Counted from the stretch's first letter, positions 25,559-34,419 are shown. The stretch is 50,548 nt of DNA from an uncultured Eubacteriales bacterium (GCA_900317515.1 ONHA01000018.1:1-50548), one strand, 5' to 3'. Notes: generated from the letters alone by a model not told the origin. Numbers and translations are program-made.

Positions 25559-26536
25559 TCAGAAAACAACCGCGACAGCCGCACAAATAATCAGCCTGAC
25601 CGCCCCCATCACCAGGATCCCAAGAAACCCTGCTGCATACATGAGCCGGTTCGCCCTCCTGATGTCTTCCGGCTCAATCGGCCGGTCCGGATCCCCGATA
25701 TAGGGCTTCTCGACCCTCTCTCCGAAATAGGACGCCGGCCCCGCAAGCTGCACATGAAGCGCTCCCGCCATCGCGGCCTCCGTCTGGGCCGAGTTGGGGC
25801 TCGCATGCTTCCTCCGGTCGCACCGCCAGATCCTGAAGGCATTTTTCCCGTCAAGTCCGACCAGCGGCGCCGCCGCGATGAGGAGGATCGCCGCAAGCCG
25901 CGAGGGCAGGAAATTTGCCGCATCGTCAAGCTTCGCGGCCGCGCGGCCGAAGTCGATGTAGTCCTCATTTTTGTAGCCGACCATGCTGTCCATCGTGTTG
26001 ACCGCCTTGTAGGCGAGCGCGAGCGGAGCACCGCCGATCAGCATGTAGAAAAGCGGCGCGATCTCCCCGTCGGAGAAGTTCTCCGCCACGGTCTCCACCG
26101 CGGCCCTTGTGACGCCCGCATCGCTGAGCTCCCCGGTGTCCCGGCCCACGATCCGCCCGACCGCCTTCCGCGCCTCTGCGAGGGTCCCGGAGACGAGCTT
26201 CCGCCGGACATTCTCGCTCTCCTTCTTAAGGCAGCACATGGCGAGCGCCTGCCAGCACCAGATTCCCGCGGCGGTGTATCCGAGCGAGGGATGGATGAAT
26301 CCCGCAATTTTAATGATTAGGAGAGCGATGAAAAATGTCCCCGCCGGCAGCACCGCCGCAAGGATCATTCCCGCCCTCCGCCGGCCTTCCGGCGTATCGG
26401 AAAATGAACCCCTGAGCACCTTCTCCAGCCTCACGATCACTCTCCCCATCATGACGACCGGGTGCGGGAACCACTCCGGGTCACCCAGCATGAGGTCCAG
26501 CAAAAATCCGGCCGCCGTAAGGGCTAATATTTTCAT
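25559..26536 (-). CDS. cbiB: adenosylcobinamide-phosphate synthase
   Basis: 325 residues, membrane protein with about five hydrophobic segments. LDLMLGDPEWFPHPVVMMGR is the strongly conserved start of CbiB; VETVAENFSDGEIAPLFY, YKAVNTMDSMVGYKN and SPNSAQTEAAMAGAL are also diagnostic. It joins aminopropanol phosphate to adenosylcobyric acid. It begins directly after the cobC stop (TAGATG) and precedes cobD, its substrate-supplying enzyme. Confidence 0.95.
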   Translation of the reverse strand: MKILALTAAGFLLDLMLGDPEWFPHPVVMMGRVIVRLEKVLRGSFSDTPEGRRRAGMILAAVLPAGTFFIALLIIKIAGFIHPSLGYTAAGIWCWQALAMCCLKKESENVRRKLVSGTLAEARKAVGRIVGRDTGELSDAGVTRAAVETVAENFSDGEIAPLFYMLIGGAPLALAYKAVNTMDSMVGYKNEDYIDFGRAAAKLDDAANFLPSRLAAILLIAAAPLVGLDGKNAFRIWRCDRRKHASPNSAQTEAAMAGALHVQLAGPASYFGERVEKPYIGDPDRPIEPEDIRRANRLMYAAGFLGILVMGAVRLIICAAVAVVF

Positions 26537-27124
26537 CTACAGCTCTCCTCTGAAATCAACCATATCAAGATACCGCAGCACGCGGCCGCATGTCCACTCG
26601 CCCGCATCCATACGGAACCCGCACCCGCAGTCTGCATGCCAGTCAAAATACTCCCTCGCCGGCCGCCCGAAGGCCTCGAGCACCGCCATGAGGGTGCCGC
26701 CGTGGGCGACGATCACCACGTCTTCCCCGGCAGGCGGCCCCGCCATCAGCTCCTCGAACGCACCGCACACCCGCCGCGAAAACTCTGCCTTGCTCTCCCC
26801 GCCCGGGCAGGCAGCAAGGCAGCCGCTGTCCACCCAGGCCCGGTAGGCCGGATTTCCGTTCAGCTCCCGGTAATTCTTCCCCTCGAAAATGCCGAAATTC
26901 ATCTCCGAAAGCCCGGAAACGATGATCTGCTCGGCTTCCGGAAATAAGATCTCCGCCGTCTCCCGCGTCCGCACAAGCGGCGTCACGAAGACATGCCGGG
27001 GTTTAAGATCCGCCGGTTTCAGCTTCCGCCTGCCCTCCTCCGAGAGCGGCACATCGGAAATGCCCTGGTAGCGCCTCTCGGAAGACCAGATCGTCTCCCC
27101 GTGCCGGATCATGATCACCTGCAT
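26537..27124 (-). CDS. cobC: alpha-ribazole/adenosylcobalamin 5'-phosphate phosphatase
   Basis: 195 residues from the ATG at 27124 (AAGGAG 8 nt upstream; overlaps the CobU-like gene by 10 nt). Histidine phosphatase family: IMIRHGETIWSSERRYQG with phosphorylated His8, TPLVRTRETAEI, the catalytic Glu in SEMNFGIFEGKNY, and VIVAHGGTL with the second His. It removes the 5'-phosphate late in nucleotide-loop assembly. Generic phosphoglycerate mutase-like proteins look similar; the operon fixes the assignment. Confidence 0.88.
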   Translation of the reverse strand: MQVIMIRHGETIWSSERRYQGISDVPLSEEGRRKLKPADLKPRHVFVTPLVRTRETAEILFPEAEQIIVSGLSEMNFGIFEGKNYRELNGNPAYRAWVDSGCLAACPGGESKAEFSRRVCGAFEELMAGPPAGEDVVIVAHGGTLMAVLEAFGRPAREYFDWHADCGCGFRMDAGEWTCGRVLRYLDMVDFRGEL

Positions 27125-27456
27125 GGCAGCTCTCCTTTCAGCACTTCCGGGAGGCCGCAGCAAAGCCTCACCACAGTCTCCGCCCGCGCCGCAAGGAGGC
27201 AGGCGAGCCGCCCGGCCTTCTCCCGGTTTGTCCGCTCTTCCGTATCGAGCGGGACGACGCCTCCGCCGACCTCACAGGCGATAACCACGGGATGGGCCGC
27301 AAGCCGGTCTGCCAGGGCGTCTAAGTTTTCTTCATTTTTTACAAGATCCTGGGCATCGAGGACCGCGTGCTCAAGTAACTCCCCATCGGACCAGTCAAAG
27401 AGCGCCTTTGCGAAGGTGCGCTTCCCCGAAAAGAGAGGGCCTGTTATAAAGATCAT
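27115..27456 (-). CDS. short CobU-like P-loop protein lacking the central region
   Basis: 113 residues. The start (FITGPLFSGKRTFAKAL) and end (VVIACEVGGGVVPLDTEERTNREKAGRLACLLA, written here as two motifs CEVGGGVVPLDTEERTNRE and AGRLACLLA) match the two ends of CobU, but ~60 central residues are missing, including the histidine that carries GMP in CobU. The Walker A reads GPLFSGKRT, with Arg where Ser/Thr normally holds Mg. A full-length CobU lies two genes upstream. It may be a subunit, a kinase-only form or a decaying paralogue. It is embedded by short spacing on both sides (21 nt after cobS, 10-nt overlap with cobC), so it is translated with the operon. Confidence 0.75.
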   Translation of the reverse strand: MIFITGPLFSGKRTFAKALFDWSDGELLEHAVLDAQDLVKNEENLDALADRLAAHPVVIACEVGGGVVPLDTEERTNREKAGRLACLLAARAETVVRLCCGLPEVLKGELPCR

Positions 27457-27477
27457 ATTTTATCCTCCCGATGATTC

Positions 27478-28224
27478 TCAAAAGACGCACCACACCGCCG
27501 CCATCGCAAGCTCCGCGGTCGCAAGAAACCAGCCTGCGAGGTCCCCGGTGATTCCTCCGAACTCTTTTTTCGCCATCCGGTAGTACCAGGCGAACACCGC
27601 CCACGCAGCAGCCGCCATGCAAACGCCGCTCCATCCGCACAGGCAGAGCCCCGCGGAGCAAAGAGCCGCGAGCACCGCAAGCACGCCTCCCGCCCGCCTC
27701 TTATCCGCGGCGGAGGCGAAGGTATGGACGAGCCCTGTATTTTTCGCAAGCGGAAACCGCGTCACCGCAAGCCCCGAAAGGCTCCGGCTGAGGGAGAACA
27801 TAAAGACGAGCGGCAGAACCTTCACCGTATCGAGCGATGTCCAGACCGCAAAGCCCGCAATGAGGTACATCCCGATGTGGATAACTCCAAAGGCCCCGAT
27901 GTGGGGATCCTTCAGGATCTGAAGCTTTTTTTCCGCGGGAGCATGGCTTGCGAGCGCATCCCAGGTGTCCGCAAACCCGTCCATGTGGATCCCGCCGGTC
28001 ACGATGAGCGGGATGAGGCAGAATCCGGCGCCTCGAACGAGTTCCGGAAAATGAAGCCCTCCCGCAGCCGCCGCCCAGCCCCGCATGGCGAGCCCGATCA
28101 CGGCTCCGATCAGCGGAAATGCGCACATCGCATACCGCATATTCTTCTCGTTCCAGTTTTTCTCAGGCATCGGAAGGGCCGAAAACATGGAAAATGCCAC
28201 GATCACCGTCTCAATCATCCACAT
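27478..28224 (-). CDS. cobS: adenosylcobinamide-GDP ribazoletransferase (cobalamin synthase)
   Basis: 248 residues, six or so membrane segments. FSMFSALPMP at the start, GGIHMDGFADTWDAL (the conserved acidic DGxxD metal motif), KDPHIGAFGVI and the C-terminal KKEFGGITGDLAGW are CobS hallmarks. It condenses alpha-ribazole (phosphate) with adenosylcobinamide-GDP in the membrane. The start overlaps cobU by 14 nt. Confidence 0.95.
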   Translation of the reverse strand: MWMIETVIVAFSMFSALPMPEKNWNEKNMRYAMCAFPLIGAVIGLAMRGWAAAAGGLHFPELVRGAGFCLIPLIVTGGIHMDGFADTWDALASHAPAEKKLQILKDPHIGAFGVIHIGMYLIAGFAVWTSLDTVKVLPLVFMFSLSRSLSGLAVTRFPLAKNTGLVHTFASAADKRRAGGVLAVLAALCSAGLCLCGWSGVCMAAAAWAVFAWYYRMAKKEFGGITGDLAGWFLATAELAMAAVWCVF

Positions 28225-28732
28225 CTTTTACCTCCTTCCTCACCTGCGGGATCCCGCAGATCACCTCGATCACTCTGTCGGCCCGGGCCGCGAGTCCGCA
28301 GTTAATTCTCCCCAGTTCCTTCATATAGGTCAGGGTGTTCCCCTCATAATCCGCACCGCCGGCCCCGATCTCGTTGGTCACGACGGTGAGATGTCTGCAT
28401 TTTTCCGCGAGCGCGCAAACGCCTGTGAGCGCGGCGCCGGCGCCGCCCCCCGCCGGGCTGTACAGTTCATTTGCAAGAAGGTTCCCGAGATCCTCCAGAA
28501 GGACGTTTGCGCCTTCCGGGATGGGGGCATTTCCCACATCGGTGAAGCGCTCGATTGTCTCATAGCCCTTGTTTTCCCGCATTTTCCTGTGCCGCGCGAT
28601 GCGTCTGCCCGCCTCGGCCCCGAAGGGTTCCATGGTCGCAAGATAGACCCGCCGGCCGTCAAGCTTCATCGCGTGAGATTCCGCGTATTCACTTTTTCCG
28701 CTCCCGGCACCGCCGATGACCAGTGTAAGCAT
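28211..28732 (-). CDS. cobU: adenosylcobinamide kinase / adenosylcobinamide-phosphate guanylyltransferase
   Basis: 173 residues, full CobU length. P-loop GGAGSGKSEYAE (7-18), IARHRKMRENKGYETIE with the guanylylated histidine in RHR, LLEDLGNLLANEL, and TNEIGAGG...LGRINCGLAARADRV. It phosphorylates cobinamide and then adds GMP to give adenosylcobinamide-GDP for CobS. It starts 12 nt after cobT. Confidence 0.95.
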   Translation of the reverse strand: MLTLVIGGAGSGKSEYAESHAMKLDGRRVYLATMEPFGAEAGRRIARHRKMRENKGYETIERFTDVGNAPIPEGANVLLEDLGNLLANELYSPAGGGAGAALTGVCALAEKCRHLTVVTNEIGAGGADYEGNTLTYMKELGRINCGLAARADRVIEVICGIPQVRKEVKDVDD

Positions 28733-28744
28733 GAAAACTCCTTC

Positions 28745-29800
28745 TTATTTCGGTGTGTAGGCCTCGATCCCGAGCCGCCCGAACGTGTGCCCGCTCGTGT
28801 AGACCGCGAGCGCCATATCAAGCAGCGGCAGGGCCGCGGCCGCACCGCTCCCCTCTCCGAGCCGCATCCCGCAGGAAATGAAAGGCGCAAGCCCCAGCGC
28901 CGAAAGCGCCACGGCAGCTCCCGGCTCCGCGGACATATGTCCCGCAAGGAGCGCTGACTTTGCCTCCGGGCACATTTTCACCGCGCAGAGAGCCGCCGTA
29001 TCCGTGATCAGGCCGTCCAGGAGGATCGGAAGCCGGTACAAAATGCCTCCGATCACCGCCCCCGTGAGGGCCGCGAGGTCGAGCCCGCCGACTTTCATGA
29101 GCACATCCGCCGGGTTTTCCGGGTCCGGATGATTGATTTCAATTGCCTTTTTGATAACCTTAATCTTGCGGGCCAGCCCCTCGTCGGAGAGCCCGGACCC
29201 TTTTCCGGCCAGTTCTTCCACGGGCTTTCCCGTGAGCACGCTTAAGACCGCGCACGAGGTGGTCGTGTTGCCGATGCCCATCTCGCCTAAGAGCAGAATG
29301 TCATCGCCTGCCTCTTTGCACTCCCGCACAAGATCAATGCCGGTCTTAATGGCGCGGACGCACTCCTCCCGGGACATCGCGGGGCCCAGGGCGATGTCGC
29401 CTGTGCCTCTCCGAATCTTTCTTTCGAGCACGCCCGGCATGGGGCCGTCCAGGAGAACCCCCACATCCGCCGGAATCACCCGGCAGGAAGCCGCCCGGGC
29501 CATGTAATCCACGGTACTCGTCCCCTGGCCCAGAGCTTTCGTCACCGCGAGCGTGACCTCCGGGCCGGACTGGCTCACCCCTTCCGCGACGACCCCGTTG
29601 TCCGCGCAGAAAATGAGAAGCGTTCTCTTCTTGAGGAAAATATCCGCCGCCCCCGTAAGCCCCGCGATCTTCACGACCGTGTCCTCGAGGAGCCCCAGGC
29701 TCCCCAGGGGCTTGGCGAGGCTGTCCCAGCGGGTGCGGGCTTCATTTTCCGCCTGTTTATCCGGTCCTCTGACCGCTTTCAGCGCCTGCTCAAGAGTCAT
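28745..29800 (-). CDS. cobT: nicotinate-nucleotide:dimethylbenzimidazole phosphoribosyltransferase
   Basis: 351 residues from the ATG at 29800, which has GGAGAG upstream and overlaps the cbiEA stop by 4 nt. WDSLAKPLGSLGLLED is the conserved CobT N terminus; FCADNGVVAEGVS, GEMGIGNTTTS and the C-terminal MRLGEGSGAAAALPLLD (with the catalytic Glu) are intact. It activates the lower-ligand base to its alpha-ribotide. No base-making genes are nearby, so the base may be scavenged or made elsewhere. Confidence 0.95.
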   Translation of the reverse strand: MTLEQALKAVRGPDKQAENEARTRWDSLAKPLGSLGLLEDTVVKIAGLTGAADIFLKKRTLLIFCADNGVVAEGVSQSGPEVTLAVTKALGQGTSTVDYMARAASCRVIPADVGVLLDGPMPGVLERKIRRGTGDIALGPAMSREECVRAIKTGIDLVRECKEAGDDILLLGEMGIGNTTTSCAVLSVLTGKPVEELAGKGSGLSDEGLARKIKVIKKAIEINHPDPENPADVLMKVGGLDLAALTGAVIGGILYRLPILLDGLITDTAALCAVKMCPEAKSALLAGHMSAEPGAAVALSALGLAPFISCGMRLGEGSGAAAALPLLDMALAVYTSGHTFGRLGIEAYTPK

Positions 29801-31833
29801 CTCTTTCTCTCCTTCCGGGCGGCTTCGACAAACCGCTCCGCCAGCGGGGCCTCGCCGCCAAAATGCAAATGCGGAAACCCCGCATAGAGGGTCGGCGAGG
29901 CATATCCGCACTCCCAGGTCCGCCCGTCCGGCTTCGCGGCGTGCAGATCTGTCCCGTTCTCCGTCGAATCCCAGTAGTGGAACTCGTGGACGGGAACCTT
30001 CTCCCCCTTCCGAAACAGCAGCGAGTACTCATCCGCCGCAAGGTACGAGTAGCCGAAGCGCTGCAGCCGCCCGGTCTTAAAGCCTCTCCCGGGCAGGACG
30101 CCCGCCATCGCGTGCGGGACGCCGTCCGCGTCCTCAAGGGACTCCTGCAGATACAGAAATCCGCCGCACTCCGCGACCGTCGGAAGACCGCCCAGGACCG
30201 CCGCGCGGATGCTCTCCCGCATCGCTGCATTCTTTTCAAGCTCCGCGGCATAGATCTCCGGGTAGCCGCCCCCGAGGTACAGCCCGTCGCACTCCGGCAG
30301 GCTCTCATCACGGATCGGCGAGAAAAATGTGATCTCCGCCCCGGCCTCGCGAAGAGCCCTAAAGCTGTCCTCATAGTAAAATGAAAACGCCTCATCCCTC
30401 GCCACGGCTATCCTGCACACAGCCTCCAAAGCCGCTGTCTCTTCCGGCTTTGTCTCCGCGGTTCCGGCCAGAGCGAGGATCCCATCGATATCCACCGTCT
30501 TCTCCATCTGCGCCGCGACCGCAAGGAAGCGCTCCCGAAGGTCCGCCACCTCATCCGCGGTCATGAGCCCCAGGTGCCGGCTCTGAAGCTCCGCCTCCTT
30601 CATGGGCGGCAGAAATCCGAACACCGAAAGCCCGGTCTCCCGCTCGATGACGGGCTTCAGCCGCTCATAGAGGCTCTCCCGGCAGGCCGTGAGAATCACC
30701 CCGGCGATCTGATTCGGTTCCCTGAACGTCATAAGCCCTCTGATCTGGGCCGCGAGCGTCGCGCTGCTGCCCCCCGGCTTCACCGCGAGGATGACCGGGA
30801 TCCCGCAGGACGCCGCGATCTCCCAGGCGCTCGCCTCTATCGTCCCTCCGACACCGTCGAAAAGGCCCATGGCCCCCTCGATCACGGAAATGCTCTCCCT
30901 CCGGGATTCCAGCGTCCTCCGGACGCCATCATGCCCCTGCAGGAAGAGGTCGAGGTTCCGGCCAGGCACCCCCAGCACCTTCGCATGGAACATCGGGTCG
31001 ATGTAGTCGGGGCCGCACTTCATAGCCTCGCAGCCGACTCCCCGGGTTTTGAGCGCCGTGAGGAGCCCGCAGGTCACCACGGTCTTCCCGCTGCCGCTCC
31101 CCATCGCGGAGATCAGGATCCGCCCGGAAGGGGCAGCTTCGGGGACTGTCCCCAGCACAGCCGTGACTGTCCCCACACCCCCTTCTCTCGTGTCTTTCCT
31201 GACTGAGTTGGCATACTTCACCCTGCTCACCAGCAGCACGCTGAGCCCCTTAAACTCCTCTCCCGCCAGCTCCCGGACACTGCCTCTTCTCACTCTCTCC
31301 TCGGGATACCCGAGCTCCTCCCCGACAACCGCCCGAAGCTCCCCGTATCCGGCCTCCGCCAGCTCCCGGCAGATACTCCCGGGCGTCTCCCTTCCTCCGG
31401 TGAGGAAGAACACATCCTTCCCCTTCCGAACTTCTGCCACCGGGTCACATTCCATCCCGTGCGCCGACACAAGGTTCCAGTCCTGCCAGGGCTGCCCGAT
31501 CCTCGCGGCCAGTAGCTGGACGCTCGAAATCCCGGGAAGCACCCGAAATGCGATTTCTTCCCGTTCCAAAAGCCCGATGAGCTTCGAGGCCCCCGAGTAA
31601 AACCCGGTATCCCCGCTGAAGAGCACGGCAATCTCCTTTTCCATATGTTCACGGATGATCGCGAGGATCGCCTCCGCCCGATACTCCGCAAATTTCTCCG
31701 CCCGGCTCTCCGACGCCGCCGCAAGCATCCGCTGCGCGCCGATGAGGACTTCCGCCTCCTCCATTGCCCGGGCTGCCTCCGCCGTCATGCCGCAGGCCGT
31801 GCCTCCTCCGAGGCCGATCAAGGTTACCATCAA
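29797..31833 (-). CDS. cbiEA: CbiE-CbiA fusion: cobalt-precorrin-7 C5-methyltransferase + cobyrinate a,c-diamide synthase
   Basis: 678 residues. Residues 1-~205 are CbiE (MVTLIGLGGGTACGMTAEA, VLFSGDTGFYS, VLPGISSVQLLAARIG). Residues ~236-678 are CbiA: P-loop SAMGSGSGKT (242-251), MKCGPDYIDPMFH, EGAMGLFDGVGG, LYLGGGYPEIYA and the glutaminase Cys556 in VAECGGFLYLQ. The frame is uninterrupted; no stop or separate start is forced between domains. The linker (GTVTAVLGTV, 221-230) is encoded by two copies of the dispersed repeat GGGGACAGTC. The fused steps are not consecutive in the pathway (C5 methylation and a,c-amidation, with CbiT/CbiC between). Start overlaps cbiH by 4 nt. Confidence 0.92.
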   Translation of the reverse strand: MMVTLIGLGGGTACGMTAEAARAMEEAEVLIGAQRMLAAASESRAEKFAEYRAEAILAIIREHMEKEIAVLFSGDTGFYSGASKLIGLLEREEIAFRVLPGISSVQLLAARIGQPWQDWNLVSAHGMECDPVAEVRKGKDVFFLTGGRETPGSICRELAEAGYGELRAVVGEELGYPEERVRRGSVRELAGEEFKGLSVLLVSRVKYANSVRKDTREGGVGTVTAVLGTVPEAAPSGRILISAMGSGSGKTVVTCGLLTALKTRGVGCEAMKCGPDYIDPMFHAKVLGVPGRNLDLFLQGHDGVRRTLESRRESISVIEGAMGLFDGVGGTIEASAWEIAASCGIPVILAVKPGGSSATLAAQIRGLMTFREPNQIAGVILTACRESLYERLKPVIERETGLSVFGFLPPMKEAELQSRHLGLMTADEVADLRERFLAVAAQMEKTVDIDGILALAGTAETKPEETAALEAVCRIAVARDEAFSFYYEDSFRALREAGAEITFFSPIRDESLPECDGLYLGGGYPEIYAAELEKNAAMRESIRAAVLGGLPTVAECGGFLYLQESLEDADGVPHAMAGVLPGRGFKTGRLQRFGYSYLAADEYSLLFRKGEKVPVHEFHYWDSTENGTDLHAAKPDGRTWECGYASPTLYAGFPHLHFGGEAPLAERFVEAARKERKR
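31141..31173 (-). repeat. dispersed GGGGACAGTC repeat inside cbiEA
   Basis: On the minus strand GGGGACAGTC occurs twice with a 23-nt period (31173-31164 and 31150-31141), the second extended to the palindrome GGGGACAGTCCCC. It is read in frame as the CbiE-CbiA linker. The same palindrome lies at 34332-34344 and, as one base less, at 34380-34391. Confidence 0.85.
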
Positions 31834-32570
31834 TTTTGCTCCTTATTTTCATAGCCCCGCGGGGTCACCATCCGATCGCCGATCCGGCGCGTCTTCGATG
31901 AACCCACAAAGACCGTCGTGAACATGTCGAGCTCCTCGTCCCGCAGCTCTCCCAGAGTCAGGATTTTCATTTCCTGCCCTTCGCGCCCGATGTTGCGGAC
32001 CCAGCCTGAGACCGTGTCCGGGCTTTTCACGTCAAGAAGGATATCGCATGCTCTCCGCAGGTGATCCCGCCGCTTTTTCGAGCAGGGATTGTAAATGCAG
32101 ACCGCAAAATCCCCCTCCGCCGCGCACCGAAGCCGCCTCTTAATCGTCTCCCAGGGAGTGAGCAGGTCCGACAGCGAGATCACGCAGAAATCGTGCATGA
32201 GCGGCGCCCCGAGCGCCGCCGCGCCCGAGAGGGCCGCCGTGACCCCGGCAACCACCTCGATCTCGACCTCCGGGAACTCCCCGCTCATCTCGAGGATGAG
32301 CCCGGCCATCCCGTACACGCCCGCGTCCCCCGAGGAGAGCATCGCGACGGTCTTTCCGCCGCTCGCCATCTCAAGGGCCCGCCGGCAGCGCTCGATCTCC
32401 TGCCGCATCGGCGTCGTAAAGATCTCCTTGTCCGGGAACATATCCCTCACAAGGTCCAGATAGACCGTGTAGCCGACGAGGACATCCGCCCGTGCGAGCG
32501 CCGCCCGCGCCTCCTCCGTCATGTATTCCGCTCCGCCGGGTCCCAGCCCGACGACATAAAGCTTACTCAT
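31830..32570 (-). CDS. cbiH: cobalt-precorrin-3 C17-methyltransferase
   Basis: 246 residues from the ATG at 32570, overlapping the cbiG end by 8 nt; the frame upstream is a shadow of cbiG. SAM-dependent tetrapyrrole methylase: KLYVVGLGPGGAEYMTEEA, VLVGYTVYLDLV, SSGDAGVYGMAGL, VVAGVTAALSGAA and YNPCSKKRRDHL are characteristic of CbiH/CobJ. It methylates C17 and drives ring contraction. It overlaps cbiEA by 4 nt downstream. Confidence 0.94.
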   Translation of the reverse strand: MSKLYVVGLGPGGAEYMTEEARAALARADVLVGYTVYLDLVRDMFPDKEIFTTPMRQEIERCRRALEMASGGKTVAMLSSGDAGVYGMAGLILEMSGEFPEVEIEVVAGVTAALSGAAALGAPLMHDFCVISLSDLLTPWETIKRRLRCAAEGDFAVCIYNPCSKKRRDHLRRACDILLDVKSPDTVSGWVRNIGREGQEMKILTLGELRDEELDMFTTVFVGSSKTRRIGDRMVTPRGYENKEQN

Positions 32571-33543
32571 ACTGCCATCTCCAATCCGGCTCGCAGGACC
32601 GCACGGCGAGCGCCATCGTGACACCGCATTTTGCGTATTTTCGGAAAATGAGACCCCCGCGGCTTCCGAGCACCGCCGCCCGCTCGCACACGCAGCCGAC
32701 GCCCACGGTCTTCTCCACAAACGCGGAGTCCGAAAACTCCCCCGGAACCTCCGCGAGCGCCTCCGCAGGAAAAGTCGTAAAATTCCACCCGTGTGCCTTA
32801 CAGAATTCCAAAAGTCCCGGCTCATCCGCCTTCACATCGATGGAGGCCGCCTCCGCGACGCACTCCGGATAGAACCTGTTTTGTATACAGAATTCCTCGA
32901 ACACCGCCTCGAGCGTCTCCCGGGTGGTCCCGCGTTTGCAGCCGACGCCCAGAACGCCGATTCCGGGGACAAGATGCAGCGCACTGCTCTCGTCCCGACA
33001 GATGCCAACCTTCACAAACCCGTCTTCGGCAAGCCTCACGCCCGACGGACAGGCTCCGCTGATCGGAAAGTCCGACGTCACGGTGACTGTCTCCCCCTTA
33101 AGGATCCTCGCCGACACCGGGAGTATCCGCTCCGGCTCAAGAAGCGCAAAGTTCTGCCTCCTCGCCCACTCGTCCACCGCAAATTTCCCGGAGACGTCCG
33201 TTGCGGTCGTGATAACCGGGAGGCTCCCGCAGATCTCGCCGATTCTGCGGGCAAGGTCGTTGGCGCCCCCCAGATGCCCGCTCAGGATCGGAATCGCAAA
33301 CCGTCCGCCCTCATCGACCACCACGACGGCCGGGTCGAGGGCTTTATTTTTAAGATGCGGAGCAACCGATCGCACCGCGATGCCGGCGGCGCCGACGAAA
33401 ATAAGTGCCTCCGCCTCCCCAAAATACCGCTCCGTCCACTCGGAGACCTTTATCCCGCGGTCCGCCGTGCCGCCGAGGGCCTCCGCGAGCAGCTTCGCGA
33501 GCGCCTCGCCGCGGTCCGTGAAAGAGATCAGACGGATATTCAT
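32563..33543 (-). CDS. cbiG: cobalt-precorrin-5A hydrolase
   Basis: 326 residues. N-terminal IRLISFTDRGEALA, VGAAGIAVRSVAPHLKNK and LSGHLGGANDLAR, then the C-terminal LVPGIGVLGVGCKRGTT and FCKAHGW segment are CbiG signatures. It opens the delta-lactone and releases acetaldehyde in the oxygen-independent route, so its presence marks the anaerobic pathway. It overlaps cbiF by 4 nt and cbiH by 8 nt. Confidence 0.94.
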   Translation of the reverse strand: MNIRLISFTDRGEALAKLLAEALGGTADRGIKVSEWTERYFGEAEALIFVGAAGIAVRSVAPHLKNKALDPAVVVVDEGGRFAIPILSGHLGGANDLARRIGEICGSLPVITTATDVSGKFAVDEWARRQNFALLEPERILPVSARILKGETVTVTSDFPISGACPSGVRLAEDGFVKVGICRDESSALHLVPGIGVLGVGCKRGTTRETLEAVFEEFCIQNRFYPECVAEAASIDVKADEPGLLEFCKAHGWNFTTFPAEALAEVPGEFSDSAFVEKTVGVGCVCERAAVLGSRGGLIFRKYAKCGVTMALAVRSCEPDWRWQYE

Positions 33544-34289
33544 CTTGACGCCTCCCGGAACTCGGTGCTGAAAGCCGGATCGTACAGCTTGCTGCGCTCA
33601 TAGGTGTCCCCCAGGAAATCGCCGACCACGATGAGGGCGGTCTTGCGGATCCCTGCATTTTTCCCGGTCTCCGCGAGCTTACCGAGCGGACAGCGCAGCA
33701 CCCTCTCCTCCGGCCAGGTGGCCTTGTAGACGATCGCAGCGGGTGTCTCCTCCGTGTAGGCGCCCCTGAGGAGCTCCCCCTGCAGCTTTTCCAGCATGCC
33801 GGCCGATAGGAAGATCACCATAGTCGCCCCGTGGGCCGCAAGTGCCGCGATGCCTTCCCGCTCCGGCACGGGCGTCCGCCCCGCCATGCGGGTGATGATC
33901 ACCGTCTGGGAGATGCCCGGGAGCGTGTACTCCGCCCCGAGAGTCGCCGCTGCCCCGGAGAAGCTCGAGACCCCCGGCGTGATGTCCCAGGGTATGCCGG
34001 CGGCGTCGAGAAGGTCGATCTGCTCCTTTGCGGCGCTATAGAGGCTCGTGTCCCCGGTGTGGAGGCGGACGATCTCGCTCGTTTTATATTCATTTATGAC
34101 AGCGAAGACCTCCTCGAGGGTCATCTCTGCGCTGTTGTAAACAAGACACCCTTCCGGGCAGAGGCCGAGCAACGCCGGGTTCACGAGACTCCCCGCGTAA
34201 ATGACAACCTCCGCTCTTTTAAGGAGCTCCGCGCCCCTCACCGTTATGAGATCGGGCGCTCCGCATCCCGCTCCGACAAAATGCACCAT
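33540..34289 (-). CDS. cbiF: cobalt-precorrin-4 C11-methyltransferase
   Basis: 249 residues. VHFVGAGCGAPDLITVRGAE, VVIYAGSLVNPALL, RLHTGDTSLYSAAKEQ and TPGVSSFSGAAATLGAEYTLP are typical CbiF/CobM. It adds the C11 methyl group, giving cobalt-precorrin-5A for CbiG. A 130-nt gap with repeats separates it from the ABC-CbiD gene upstream; from here on genes overlap tightly. Confidence 0.95.
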   Translation of the reverse strand: MVHFVGAGCGAPDLITVRGAELLKRAEVVIYAGSLVNPALLGLCPEGCLVYNSAEMTLEEVFAVINEYKTSEIVRLHTGDTSLYSAAKEQIDLLDAAGIPWDITPGVSSFSGAAATLGAEYTLPGISQTVIITRMAGRTPVPEREGIAALAAHGATMVIFLSAGMLEKLQGELLRGAYTEETPAAIVYKATWPEERVLRCPLGKLAETGKNAGIRKTALIVVGDFLGDTYERSKLYDPAFSTEFREASR

Positions 34290-34309
34290 ACTCTACCTCC
34301 ATTTTTTCC

Positions 34310-34391
34310 GGGACGGTTCTCGCGGACGCAAGGGGACTGTCCCCGCAGGCGTCCTTCAACCATCACTTCATGACTGCAAGGGGACTGTCCC
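34310..34391. repeat. GGGGAC-type repeat cluster between cbiF and the ABC-CbiD gene
   Basis: Contains GGGACGGTTCT (34310-34320), the 13-bp palindrome GGGGACTGTCCCC (34332-34344) and GGGGACTGTCCC (34380-34391). It fills most of the only sizeable gap in this half of the operon, so it could act on mRNA stability or termination. Confidence 0.8.
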
Positions 34392-34419
34392 ATCTTTTCT
34401 CTCTCCCTCGCCCCCCGCT

